Origin: Tethya wilhelma
Lineage: Eukaryota; Porifera; Demospongiae; Tethyida; Tethyidae
Reading direction: 5' to 3'
DNA length: 64,000 nt
NCBI GenBank assembly: GCA_964030475.1
Contig: CAXIPT010000001.1
Location: 6,973,629-7,037,628 of the forward strand
Shown here: positions 12,039 through 21,404 of the stretch, piece after piece
Layout of the letters: each line of letters opens with the position of its first letter
Numbering within the stretch: position 1 is the stretch's first letter
Position numbers and translations under genes: made by a program
Notes under the pieces: generated by a model
What the model saw: only the letters and a program-made list of their open reading frames with translations
Told to the model about the DNA's origin: nothing
The model's database searches: none

Positions 12039-13199
12039 ATGGGACTACCACATGTTGATGGGCACATGATAGGAGGTTGCTTCTACATCATCTGGGGCCT
12101 AACAGCATGGGTGATACCGTCAATGTGGAGTCTAATCAAAGCTAGAGGACCCCATATCCTCAAGGTGAGAAAGAACGCCAACAAGAAACGATCGCTGATA
12201 GAGAATGAAGTCGAGGCCAAGTTGAATGAACACTTGGAACACTACACGTGGTTGCCTCAACCTTGCTGTAGTCCTCGCTTTCCGTACGAGCCTCTTTTAA
12301 AGATCATCATCCCGACCATTGGCATCATCATCGAAATCTTTTTCATCGTATATACGCCAAAACATGCAAAGGCACATGTAGCGCTTTTAAAACATCCTTT
12401 TCACATTTGGAATGACGATGGGACCATTGACACCCACGGCATAAAGAAACCTTACCACGCTACAGTATATGGTGGATTTCTAATGGCTGGAGTAGTCGAT
12501 ATTATTGCCATGGTGATTCACCTACCCAAGCAGACGAGCCCGATTTTCGTGTGCATTGGTTTCATATCTGAAGGGATTCTGTTCTTCTTTCACCTTCAAG
12601 GACAACAAGTTATCGAAGGACACATCCATGCTGTGCTTACCACGATTGTGATCGGTTGTATTATCTTTTCCTTCACTCGTGTGTTTTATCCTTCAAAGTT
12701 TTTCATCAATCTTGCTCTAGGTTGCAGCATCATCGCACTAGGACTGTGGTTCTTCCAAACGGGGTACATTCGCAACTACAATTACCAGTACAACCTCATC
12801 CTGAAGTTGAACGATACGTCAAAGATGGGCTTGGAATCCAACGAAATGGTTCACATGTTTCAGTGGTACATTACAGCCTGCTTCGCTTGGACTGTCATTG
12901 GTGTAGCAGCCTCCATGGTGATTCTTTGGCTCTTTCTTCTGTACTTGCACAAAGGATTGTTTCTTTGTCGTGGCATTCCACCTCGCGAGTTCTTCAAGTC
13001 GATCAAAGAGGGAGATATTGTTCCTCTCCTCTCTCGCCAGTTTAAAGGATACAGTAAAGTGGTTCATAGTAACGGTCGTGCTGAAGAGAATGAAAATCTT
13101 ATCGTTCCGTTTGACGATCTGTCGAATACCGAACCAGACCACGAGATGTATCGATTGGAAACTGCATCGGATCAAAGAAATAAGCTTGTGGAGTGCTAG
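12039..13199 (+). CDS. TMEM45-like (DUF716) multi-pass membrane protein
   Basis: A single uninterrupted ORF of 386 residues from an ATG. It begins GHMIGGCFYIIWGLTAW, the Gly-His-containing first helix typical of TMEM45/DUF716 proteins. At least six further hydrophobic segments follow, including LLKIIIPTIGIIIEIFFIVY, TVYGGFLMAGVVDIIAMVI and FVCIGFISEGILFFFHLQ. The family motif FFFHLQGQQVIEGHIHAVL is present near residues 190-208. The cytoplasmic C-terminus is polar, with acidic and Ser residues. Vertebrate TMEM45A/B are about 275 residues, so this is longer, with a charged loop after helix 1 and an extended tail. The family's molecular function is poorly defined. The coding region has no intron, unlike most neighbours. 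Confidence 0.8.
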   Translation: MGLPHVDGHMIGGCFYIIWGLTAWVIPSMWSLIKARGPHILKVRKNANKKRSLIENEVEAKLNEHLEHYTWLPQPCCSPRFPYEPLLKIIIPTIGIIIEIFFIVYTPKHAKAHVALLKHPFHIWNDDGTIDTHGIKKPYHATVYGGFLMAGVVDIIAMVIHLPKQTSPIFVCIGFISEGILFFFHLQGQQVIEGHIHAVLTTIVIGCIIFSFTRVFYPSKFFINLALGCSIIALGLWFFQTGYIRNYNYQYNLILKLNDTSKMGLESNEMVHMFQWYITACFAWTVIGVAASMVILWLFLLYLHKGLFLCRGIPPREFFKSIKEGDIVPLLSRQFKGYSKVVHSNGRAEENENLIVPFDDLSNTEPDHEMYRLETASDQRNKLVEC

Positions 13200-13667
13200 C
13201 TTATAGTTGCCCTGTGCATTAAGATATTATGGAATTATTAGCATGTATGCATGCATGTTAACACTAGAAAGATAATTATTATTTTATTGTATTTGAAGAA
13301 CAACGTGCACTTGTATACATATTTAAACTATATATAGTTCAGATTGTTGTATGTTATATACTGATTACAGTATATCACTTGTTTTTTTTTTAGCTCTAGT
13401 TGATTTGCACAAGCCAATATTCATGCATGCATGCTACTTTGGACTTCAACGTTTTGCATTTTCATGTATTTTAAACTGAATATTTAATGCAATTATCTTT
13501 GAATTAATTTTCAATAATTGGAGCTTCTTCCACTTCATTTCTAATTAAAAGAAAGCGGTGTTTACTACTGTGTAATATTCAAACTATACCCACGTGGCTG
13601 TTATCTAAATGAAGCCCACTCACAGTCACTGAAGTCCGAACTTTAATTTTTACAAGAGCTATAGAGA
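13200..13667. other. Intergenic region
   Basis: An AT-rich stretch with several inverted gcatgcatgc motifs. It would contain the 3' UTR of the TMEM45-like gene and the MRPL28 promoter. No gene is visible. Confidence 0.4.
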
Positions 13668-14458
13668 ATGGTTCTCTTGGGATGGGCCTTTACATTACTG
13701 GGCAATAGATTCCCTAAGGGTGCTGACAGAGGTCTGTACGCCGGCAAAGGGATTATGCACGGAGTCAGAGTGACCTTTTCCAACAAGAAGTGAGTTGAAT
13801 AAATGACCATGCCACTAATGCTTTATCGTAAAACTCTCAGTTTAGGAGATTTCTAATCCACTCAATATAATATTATGGACCAAGAGTCAATCTAGCCTAC
13901 CCTATGCCATAAATTCAATGTGTTGGGGAGGGGGGGGATTGTGAATAGATGTTTCATGTGAATATCATAGACTTTATGCTGATTCAGAGCACCTAATATC
14001 TTCTATCTTGATTGACTTCTTATAATTGATGGCAAATCTCTCTCACACACACACACACATCCTGCGCATGTGACACACATTTTTCCAACATCATCTTTTC
14101 TGTCAACTAAAGAACCAAGAGAATGTGGCACCCTAACGTTCAAAAAAAAACCTACTATAGTCACATCCTTGGAACAAAACTGAACCTGCGTGTCACGACA
14201 GCTGCCATGAGATGCATCGACAAAGCGGGTGGGTTCGATGGTTACATCTATCACACTCCCGATCACAAACTTGATTCCCGTTTGGGTGTGGCTTTGAAGA
14301 GACGAATGTATGCTATTGTCGAAAAATATCCCGAGATAAATCCGCCCGAAAAGGTCCGAAGATTACCCAAACCACCAAGATGGTTACAAGACTCAACTGA
14401 TAATAGCCGGTGGATTCTTCAAAAGAAAGTCAATGAACTGCTAAAGAAACCCAGCTAG
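13668..14458 (+). CDS. MRPL28: Mitochondrial large-subunit ribosomal protein bL28m
   Basis: Two exons, 13668-13789 and 14113-14458 (GT-AG, phase 2), give 155 residues. The N-terminal half carries the bL28 signature: RGLYAGKGIMHGVRVTFSNK followed by TKRMWHPNVQ. After it comes LNLRVTTAAMRCIDKAGGFD, the conserved C-terminal part of the bL28 fold. The protein is a component of the mitochondrial 54S/39S large subunit. It is shorter than vertebrate MRPL28 (about 256 residues) and lacks most of the mitochondrial C-terminal extension. No long presequence is seen before the core, but the first dozen residues are hydrophobic and could act as a short one. Confidence 0.85.
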
Positions 14459-15006
14459 TATTTGTAAGTATAGTAATTATTATGACTAATAGTCTCTTGT
14501 TATTTCTCGCATGATCGTGCCGCATATATATACATACCATTAATTTTATTGTATTCAGATGTACTATGAACTTGACTAGTTCATTGCTTTCCTGCATGAT
14601 TTATATTGTGTAAAAAATTTATTCATTCCTGTGTTGGGTAATCAAATTTTCAGTACATCATATAATGTCACTACGAGTGCTCAGGAAGTTTCTATGAGCA
14701 TTAGGCCTATGCATCCTTAAGGACACTATTATTTGTGGGTACTAAAGTCCATCTGGTCTGAGTTTGCCGGTAGAAAAACTTGAATAACTTTCTAAATATC
14801 CAACCAATTTCAAAATTTCAAGCACCATTGGAAAGCGCTCGCTCTCCCCGTTCTTTTGGTTGCTTTTCCAGCTTGCTATGCCTTACCAGTCAAAAGTTAG
14901 CTATTTTGTCCATATAAAAAGTATGGGTATGAATCTCATTAAATCACTTCCGGCGGCATTCACAAACCAGATCGACTTTAATCAGGACATTTTTGCTAAT
15001 TTAAGT

Positions 15007-15160
15007 ACCGTATATAGCAGGTATAAATTTGGCGAGATTTAATTTTGGCAAATTAGCAAATTATTCTACAAATCGTCAATTTTATACGTACACACACGCG
15101 TATATATAAACAATGCAGCGTGCAGAACTAAACTGCCAAATTTAAAATCTCCAATCATGT
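15007..15160. mobile_element. MITE, opposite-orientation copy of the 6594-6762 element
   Basis: It reads tatagcaggtataaatttgg, then ggcaaattagcaaattattc, then aacaatgcagcgtgcagaac and ccaatcatg. This is the reverse complement of the 6.6-kb element interior (ctgcacgctgcattgtttat). Confidence 0.65.
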
Positions 15161-15556
15161 ATGTTTATGAAGTTATATATAGTGTATTGTGTATGTCTAT
15201 AATTATGCATGGGACAGACATTCTACCCATAATGATTTTCCTGACATAAATTCAGCCTGCATTTAGCCTGACCTTAAACTTAAATTTATTGAATCATACA
15301 GTCAAAAATTAAACACGCAAAAATAAACAAGCAGAAATTTTAGCAGCCTCAAGTACAATAACATAGTACAGTTTCTAGTATGTTTATCTTAGCATCTAGT
15401 TTGTATACATGCAGTATTATCTAATATTCAGTATCTTTACAGATATTTAGTAGTATATGAATATTCAGTAGTAGTATTCTTTTTCTTCTTCTAATATTAA
15501 GAATACAATGTCCAATTTAATGCAAGAATACAATATTAAATATCCTGCATACATAC

Positions 15557-15725
15557 TGTATGAGATCACGGGCCATCCGTGAAAGTTTTTATCTGCAAAA
15601 TTTTTTGCAATGTATTATACATAATATGCATGGGCTCGCGCACAGCTCATTCGTGAAAGTTAAACCGCAAAAATGTTTGACTAGAGACATCCACGAAAGT
15701 TTAACACCACGAAACTTTCCCGCGC
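15557..15725. repeat. Degenerate repeat with cgtgaaagtt/cacgaaagttt motifs
   Basis: Several short, spaced copies: ccgtgaaagttttt, tcgtgaaagttaaac, ccacgaaagtttaac and cacgaaactttcc. It looks like a decayed repetitive element of unknown class. Confidence 0.45.
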
Positions 15726-15753
15726 TGTATGATATACAGACTAGCGACTGCAA

Positions 15754-16017
15754 TTATGTGCATGCATGCACCTGCATTATACCTAATTTAGTAGCATCCT
15801 GAGGTAGTTGCTCCAGGCTGGCTATAGGAGGACGGTCTCGTTTAGCAGCAGTCTGAGGTAGTTGCTCCAGGCTGGCTGTAGGGACTCGTTTAGCAGCAGT
15901 CAGAGGTAGTTGCTCCAGGCTGGCTATAGGAGGACGGTCTCGTTTAGCAACAGTCAGAGGTAGTTGCTCCAGGCTGGCTATAGGAGAACGGTCTCGTTTA
16001 GCAGCAGTCAGAGGTAG
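15754..16017 (-). repeat. Continuation of the Lys-Arg peptide repeats after the stop
   Basis: The same minus-strand frame beyond the TAA at 16018-16020 reads LPLTAAKR, DRSPIASLEQLPLTVAKR, DRPPIASLEQLPLTAAKR, VPTASLEQLPQTAAKR, then DRPPIASLEQLPQDATK and a short tail ending at a stop at 15754. The array therefore has about eight 48-54-bp units, and a single C-to-T change on the coding strand separates it into two parts. Confidence 0.7.
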
Positions 16018-16263
16018 TTACTCCAGGCTGGCTATAGGAGGCCGGTCTCGTTTAGCAGCGGTCTGAGGTAGTTGCTCCAGGCTGGCTGCAGGATCTCGTT
16101 TAGCAGCAGTCAGAGATAGTTGCTCCAGGCTGGCCCAAGGAGGACGGTCTCGTTTAGCAGCAGTCAGAGGTAGTTGCTGGAGTCTGGCAAGAGGGACTCT
16201 GATGTGGGCAGCAGAGATTATAGCCAAAAGGCCAGCAATTAGCACAAAGCTAAAAGATTTCAT
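16018..16263 (-). CDS. Secreted repeat precursor with Lys-Arg cleavage sites, cut short by an in-frame stop
   Basis: The first ATG on the minus strand is at 16263. It opens with a clear signal peptide (MKSFSFVLIAGLLAIISAAH), followed by 16-18-residue repeats each ending in a dibasic site: RVPLARLQQLPLTAAKR, DRPPWASLEQLSLTAAKR, DPAASLEQLPQTAAKR, then DRPPIASLE and a TAA. The organisation of signal peptide, near-identical short repeats and KR between units is that of prohormone or neuropeptide precursors and other multi-peptide secreted precursors, cut by furin or prohormone convertases. The stop arises where every other repeat has CAA (Gln), and the repeats continue in the same frame downstream to 15754. 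I do not recognise the peptide family. It could equally be a non-hormonal secreted repeat protein. Confidence 0.6.
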   Translation of the reverse strand: MKSFSFVLIAGLLAIISAAHIRVPLARLQQLPLTAAKRDRPPWASLEQLSLTAAKRDPAASLEQLPQTAAKRDRPPIASLE

Positions 16264-16928
16264 TGTAGAATCCAGATGTAATAGCCTCAAACTGGTTGTG
16301 ATGACTATACTATAGCACTGATACAGAGGAGATGATTTTCTAGAGTCACAGTGTAGTGTAAATCACAGGTGCAAAGCTGTTAGGTTCCTTTAAATGCTCT
16401 TAATTCGATAATTTTTGCATACACACATGTCATTTCGAATCTAATGACAGTGATGTTATGCTGTGTATATATACATAAAAAGCCTAAATAAGTGAAAGTG
16501 GACTACAAATGTTCGTTACAACAGCCGTAATGACATTACAATTGCTTTGGCACTTAAAAACAGGAGTGTAAAAGCTAAACAAGGTTTGGAACTGAACTAT
16601 ACGAGTTCCTGATGTCCTGCACTCAAGGTCAATGCATTATGGTAATTGTAAAAGAAATTAGAAAAAACATCTTACATGATAAAATTAATGTCATGCATAA
16701 TGCAATGCCATATGATTGTGAAAGGAAGTAAGCATCATGTGTCTCTCATAGGTCTCTTGTTAGTATGCATGCATGTGTTCTTCATGTACCATGTATATAT
16801 TTTTTCTTATAGGTTGTCAATAAGTACAAAGCGTATAAAATTATACTTTTACTTTCTTAAAAAATTAGTATATAAGTATATGAGTGTGTGGGTGCATGTA
16901 ATATTTTACAATCATTGGTTCTATGTTG

Positions 16929-17936
16929 TTACTTTACATAAAGTTCAATCAGCTCAAGAGGTGTATCCTCGCTATCTTGAGTTCGCACAATGGTACAGAT
17001 TCGTAGCTCGATATTATCAGTCGTAGGATTAGGCAGATTCCTAGTGAACCATGGTGGGCTGTTAAACTCGCAACACCTACTGATGGATAGACAACCTTGT
17101 CCATCCCAGAGTGGATCGTTGCTGTAAAACATTGCAGGTGGAAAATCAAGAGCGGTTGACGATCCACTTTCACAAAAATAGTCACTACCGACAAAGTTGT
17201 GGGGAGTTTGAGGCGAGTTTTGATCACAAGGACAGCTACGATCAGTCAAATCCGGATCATTTTCAGACAGTCCTGCTGCAAAAGTCCAAATGTGCCTTCG
17301 ACTTCCCACAGCTCCGTGAGTGAGGCTCACACCAGACACATAGTGTGACTCAATAGATAGCGTACGGTCGATAGCGTTTTCGAAGAATGCATGCGACAAA
17401 CCAAATTGATATCCTATAATTCTTCCACACACTTGGTTATACTCGAACCCTTCAACGTCAAATACGGTTGAGGAACAACCAGGATTGACATGGTTCTTAC
17501 CGCACGATCTTCTCGAGAATGAAGTTAATCGAAGACCGGGCGGACAGAGCTGGCTCCTGTTTCGCAGGTCGATGAGTGTCACTCTCCTCCAGCCTGGTGT
17601 GCCGTTGCAGGTGAACAATGGTGGACCGGGCGGATCTGTAGAAGGTGGTTGTGTTGTTATAGCAGGACTTGTAGGCTGTTCAGTTGTAGGTACAGTTACT
17701 GGAAGCCCCAGGTTCTTGAGCAGCGTAATGATATTTTGTTGAAGGTTGCTCTCAACTAGGTTTATTGTTTCGATAGAAGGGCAGTTGTTGATTGTTGGAT
17801 CTTGAGTCAAAGGCACTGCATTGTAGAACTGAGGGAAAGATGTCTTTGCACTGATGCTGTAAATGTTGACACTGAAATAGACAAAGACAAAGATAAATAT
17901 TCTTTTTGATACTATATTAACTGCTGCTTGTCCCAT
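16929..17936 (-). CDS. Secreted cysteine-rich GGW/fibrinogen-like family protein
   Basis: A single-exon ORF of 335 residues from ATG 17936. A hydrophobic N-terminal segment (RIFIFVFVYFSVNIYSIS) serves as signal or anchor. A Thr/Pro linker (residues about 80-105) leads into a Cys-rich domain: GWRRVTLIDLRNRSQLCPPG, then CGKNHVNPGCSS, YNQVCGRIIGYQFG, HIWTFAAGL, SDYFCESGSS, DPLWDGQGC and PPWF. The W-x-R-V-x-x-(I/L)-D opening and CPxGLR motif resemble an expanded extracellular family I associate with sponges and cnidarians, distantly like the start of fibrinogen-related domains. Function is unknown; a lectin-like or matrix role is an inference. A relative begins at 63500. Confidence 0.6.
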   Translation of the reverse strand: MGQAAVNIVSKRIFIFVFVYFSVNIYSISAKTSFPQFYNAVPLTQDPTINNCPSIETINLVESNLQQNIITLLKNLGLPVTVPTTEQPTSPAITTQPPSTDPPGPPLFTCNGTPGWRRVTLIDLRNRSQLCPPGLRLTSFSRRSCGKNHVNPGCSSTVFDVEGFEYNQVCGRIIGYQFGLSHAFFENAIDRTLSIESHYVSGVSLTHGAVGSRRHIWTFAAGLSENDPDLTDRSCPCDQNSPQTPHNFVGSDYFCESGSSTALDFPPAMFYSNDPLWDGQGCLSISRCCEFNSPPWFTRNLPNPTTDNIELRICTIVRTQDSEDTPLELIELYVK

Positions 17937-18805
17937 TTTGAACAGATTTCAAGCATAATAAATTTAAAGTTAAAACTTCCAAACTCAGTGACTCAAACTG
18001 TATCTTTAAACTAATCCTTTATTATCAATTATTAACTTTAGTGTATGAAGCAAGTAGTTGTTTATAGCTGTAGGATGAGATACCTATGTGCATCACATCC
18101 TTTTGAGACCATAAAATGAATTTTCTCGAAAGCCTGTTTGTACACAGTAGCCTGGTGACATCAATTTCTACCTCAATTAACTCCTAGACAGGCCAACAGT
18201 GTCACACTGTCCATATGAGGTGTTCAGGAAGTTGTCTAGCAATCTAGCAAGGCTTCGGGACTACATGAAGTTGACGGTAGCCAGACAAAACAGCATGCCA
18301 ACCAACCCACGCTTCCAAAGTTCATTTTGTGCGCATGCGCGAGACAGTTTTACCGCGCGGTCGATCAATATGTAGGTGTGGTCACCGTGCAAGTTTGTGG
18401 GTGGGGCTAGTAGGACTTTATATAGTGTGATGTGATTCATGGTCCTAGTCTGGGTGGGGCACGAGATTGCCTCCTGAATGCACAGAGCTCATTCATAGCG
18501 ATGTATACACCCCCCTTTCTTGACCTACCACATAATATAGTACCACTCTGGGTAGAGCTGCTTTTCTGCTGTTAGATCATAGATAGTTTAGGCTATAACA
18601 GTTACTATCTATGGTTATAGTATAGTGTGAGGACTGGTCTCGGATCCTTCCAATACAACACAAGGCCAGGTTAGTATGCTGTTAAAATACATTTTAGAAG
18701 CTTGTAGTTACATGTATATTAAAAATAGTTGCATGACATTGTGATAATTCTTTTATTACAGAATACACAGCATTGTGCAGCTGGTCTGAAGAACTGCTAT
18801 AGAAG
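17937..18805. promoter_or_regulatory. Intergenic promoter region upstream of the Delta-like gene
   Basis: It contains an NRF1-type palindrome gcgcatgcgc at 18331-18340, then a gtttgtgggtggggc box near 18390 and a tttatatag TATA-like sequence near 18417. The same trio recurs upstream of the gene at 21405. A gtggtcacc motif lies between them. No ORF of substance is present. Confidence 0.45.
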
Positions 18806-20076
18806 ATGTTACTTTTAGTGACCTTACTAACATTGCTGCACTCAGCCACTGTAAGTTTCACAGAGTATACACTCAATCACCAATAGTCTATGATCTTGCC
18901 ATTTCACATTATATAGGTGCTGGTGGATGCTGACTATATTGTGACTGTGAACATAATATCGTATGCAAACCTAGGTGGGCGTTGTGCTTCTTGTCCTCCA
19001 CGAGAATTTCAGGGAAATCAAGTACCTGGTTGTTGTGATGATCTTACTAGTAATGACTGCATGGGAGTTGATCAGTGCGACACAAAATTCTTGTACTGTT
19101 TGAGGACTGTTCAAACCCCTCGAATGATGTCTGGAGGAGACTCAAACTGTAGTCCAGTACATCCCCCGACTGAAACCATGGTTGCCATGGATAGCAATGC
19201 TGTTGACTTTAATGGGAATATGGTGCTTGGTTTGAGCAATCCATTCAATTTGATAGGCATATCAAGAGAATATATGGCGGTATGTTACCATTATTGATAG
19301 TGGTCTATCCATACATTCTGCTACACCCATGCATACGTATATAAATTTTGTCTTAAAACTTCAGTAAAAGTGCCTGCATGGACTTGCCCTGGTCACGTCC
19401 ATAATATACCTGTATTTCTATAATTGTATGACATTGTGTGTTTGTTGTAGTACTATAATAATTATTGTCAATCACTATATCTATTCCGGCCATTGAATTT
19501 GGAAAATTTTGCCGATTATTTTGTGGCTTATGCAGGGTCTTCAGCTTTATATCTGGGTAATAGACGAAGATGAAGATGGAGTCGAGGAAACTATTGACGA
19601 GTTCATCATTTCCATAGCAACTGCCGTCAATGACACAAATACTCTGGCGGGAAATCGACGGGAAACTGGAGTAAATGGTATTGCTCGTATGGAGCTGAGC
19701 TATACAGTCAGATGTGCTCGATACTACTACGGAACTAACTGCGAAATCTTTAACGCTTGTGAGTTCAATGATGTCAACTGTACGACTGGACAGGGAAGAT
19801 GTGTGAATATAAACAATGGAGAAAGTTCTAGGTGCGAGTGTAATGCTGGTTTTGCTGGTGATTTGTGCGAGGGTATCGACCATTGTGGGATCAATGGAGT
19901 CAACTGCAGTGGGAATGGGGAATGTGTTAATAGGCAGAATGGCAATGGTCGTACCTTCTGCGTGTGTAATGAAGGGTTCATGGGAAGCACATGTGGGCAA
20001 AGAGTAGGTAGGTATAATTCATGTGTGCTATATAGATGCTTGAAACTCTCTCATAATATTATTATTTCAAAGACTT

Positions 20077-20128
<52 letters not shown>

Positions 20129-20960
20129 ATAGGTGAGGTCTCGGTTGGTGTTATCATTGCAGCTAGTGTTGGTGGTAGTCTAGTGCTGATCCTTGGTGCC
20201 ATCTTGGGAGTCATACTCATCTGCTTCTGTTATCGCAAAGCACCCCGACCAGAGCCAAAAACAGCGCACATTGAGCGACGTCAAAAGCGAGCTAGTATAG
20301 CAGGTATGCCTGTATAGTTTTACTAAGCTACAATTGCTTGACTGCATGCATGTTGACGTGTATTTTTGTGTGGATCGAGTTTATAAAAATATTTAGCCTC
20401 GAACCCAGTCTCTCTCCTTTCAAATTGCACTAACGGCAGAGAATCTGGGTATCTCGTATAAAGCTATTAAGTAGTTTATGAAGAAATGTTAAGTATTCAT
20501 GAAGATATCGCACAATACATTTGTACATGACTGTTTATTACATAATTATAATTATTCAGACTCAGCCTACTCGCAATTTCGCTGGAGCAGATTCGACCCC
20601 ACTCAAGCTCCGCCCATGTCGGGACCCACTGCCTACCAGCACACTGCTAGTATTAACAAAGCAATCCCGGGTTATGAACCCGTGTCAGGAAACTTCACAA
20701 CTAAGACTCCACCTACTGAACCAGCTCACAAAGCATCATCTGGCGCAGCTTCAGCAAAAAAGAAAGCTGCTGAGAGCAGGAAACCGATTGAAGAACAGAA
20801 GATGATCAAAGAAGAGTCTGAAGAAGAAGAAGCGGAGAGTTCTACTAGTGAGGAGGAAAGAGAGTCTGAGAAAGAAGAGGAACAGCGACAAGAAGAAGTG
20901 TCTTCTCAATCTGAGTCTGATGAAGATGATGATGACCAACTTGGACGTTCTGAAATATAG
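18806..20960 (+). CDS. Delta/DSL-like type I transmembrane protein with EGF repeats
   Basis: Five exons (18806-18850, 18917-19279, 19536-20007, 20133-20303, 20560-20960) close in frame to 483 residues. The signal peptide is MLLLVTLLTLLHSA. An N-terminal domain with YIVTVNIISYANLGGR resembles the Notch-ligand MNNL/C2 region. It is followed by YTVRCARYYYGTNCEIFNAC, close to the start of a DSL domain (V-x-C...YYG-x-x-C). Two EGF-like repeats follow (CVNINNGESSRCECNAGFAG; CVNRQNGNGRTFCVCNEGFM). The transmembrane helix is VGVIIAASVGGSLVLILGAI plus an extension, with an Arg/Lys stop-transfer, and the intracellular tail is highly acidic and Lys/Glu/Ser-rich. A role as a Notch-ligand-like surface protein is inferred. 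The DSL domain is short and divergent, so a generic EGF membrane protein is the alternative. Confidence 0.65.
20075..20126 (+). repeat. (CT)n microsatellite before a splice acceptor
   Basis: A pure CT run that forms the polypyrimidine tract of the acceptor at 20132 in the Delta-like gene. Confidence 0.95.
20393..20456. mobile_element. Short element of the 'agcctcg...ccag' family
   Basis: It begins tagcctcgaacccagtctct and ends agagaatctgggtatctcg, an imperfect inverted repeat sharing its terminal motif with the elements near 4.4, 43.5 and 56.7 kb. It is intronic. Confidence 0.5.
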
Positions 20961-21150
20961 ATGATAATTATTGTTGGCCAAACACAATACTGTTATAATA
21001 TTATAGTCTTCCTAGTGTATGATAATAATTATAAAGCATTGCACTTGTTTTCTGTTGTTGTTTTGTATTATGTATCACTATTGTTTTGTGTTTTTCTGTA
21101 CGATTTGTTTTACGTTCCTACACACACACCCATTTTTGTCTAAGACCACT

Positions 21151-21231
21151 GCGCATGCGCGATGTTGATGGGATAGTTTGTGGGTGGAGCCTTTGTTATG
21201 GGGGTGGGGCTCTATATACAGACTCCACGTG
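21151..21231 (+). promoter_or_regulatory. Promoter of the first lycopene-cyclase-domain gene
   Basis: In order: an NRF1-type palindrome gcgcatgcgc (21151-21160), gtttgtgggtggagcc, a gggggtggggc box, a TATA-like ctatatac near 21212, and an E-box cacgtg at 21226-21231. The E-box context (tccacgtg.at.aatga) recurs upstream of the second gene. A probable 5'-UTR intron starts with gtgagc at about 21277. Confidence 0.5.
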
Positions 21232-21404
21232 CATAAATGAGCAGTAGATAGAGAACAAAAGGCTTGGAGCACAAAGGTGAGCTACAGGAATAAGATGAAT
21301 GCATTCATATAATATGTTTTTTGTCAATATGTCATAATACAGTGTCTTATTAACTGGATGAACCATCACTGATCGATAGTGTCCTAAAAAGATTAAAATA
21401 AAAA

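Larger units (their letters stand above)
14459..15753. other. Intergenic region with transposon remnants
   Basis: No coding gene is visible between MRPL28 and the minus-strand peptide precursor. The region contains a MITE at about 15007-15160 and a repeat with several copies of cgtgaaagtt/cacgaaagttt at about 15557-15715. Confidence 0.5.

Noticed and set aside
19353..20000. 215-residue minus-strand ORF opposite the EGF exon of the Delta-like gene
   Set aside because: It is a shadow of the plus-strand exon, which has EGF cysteines and correct splice sites; the minus product has no recognisable domain.
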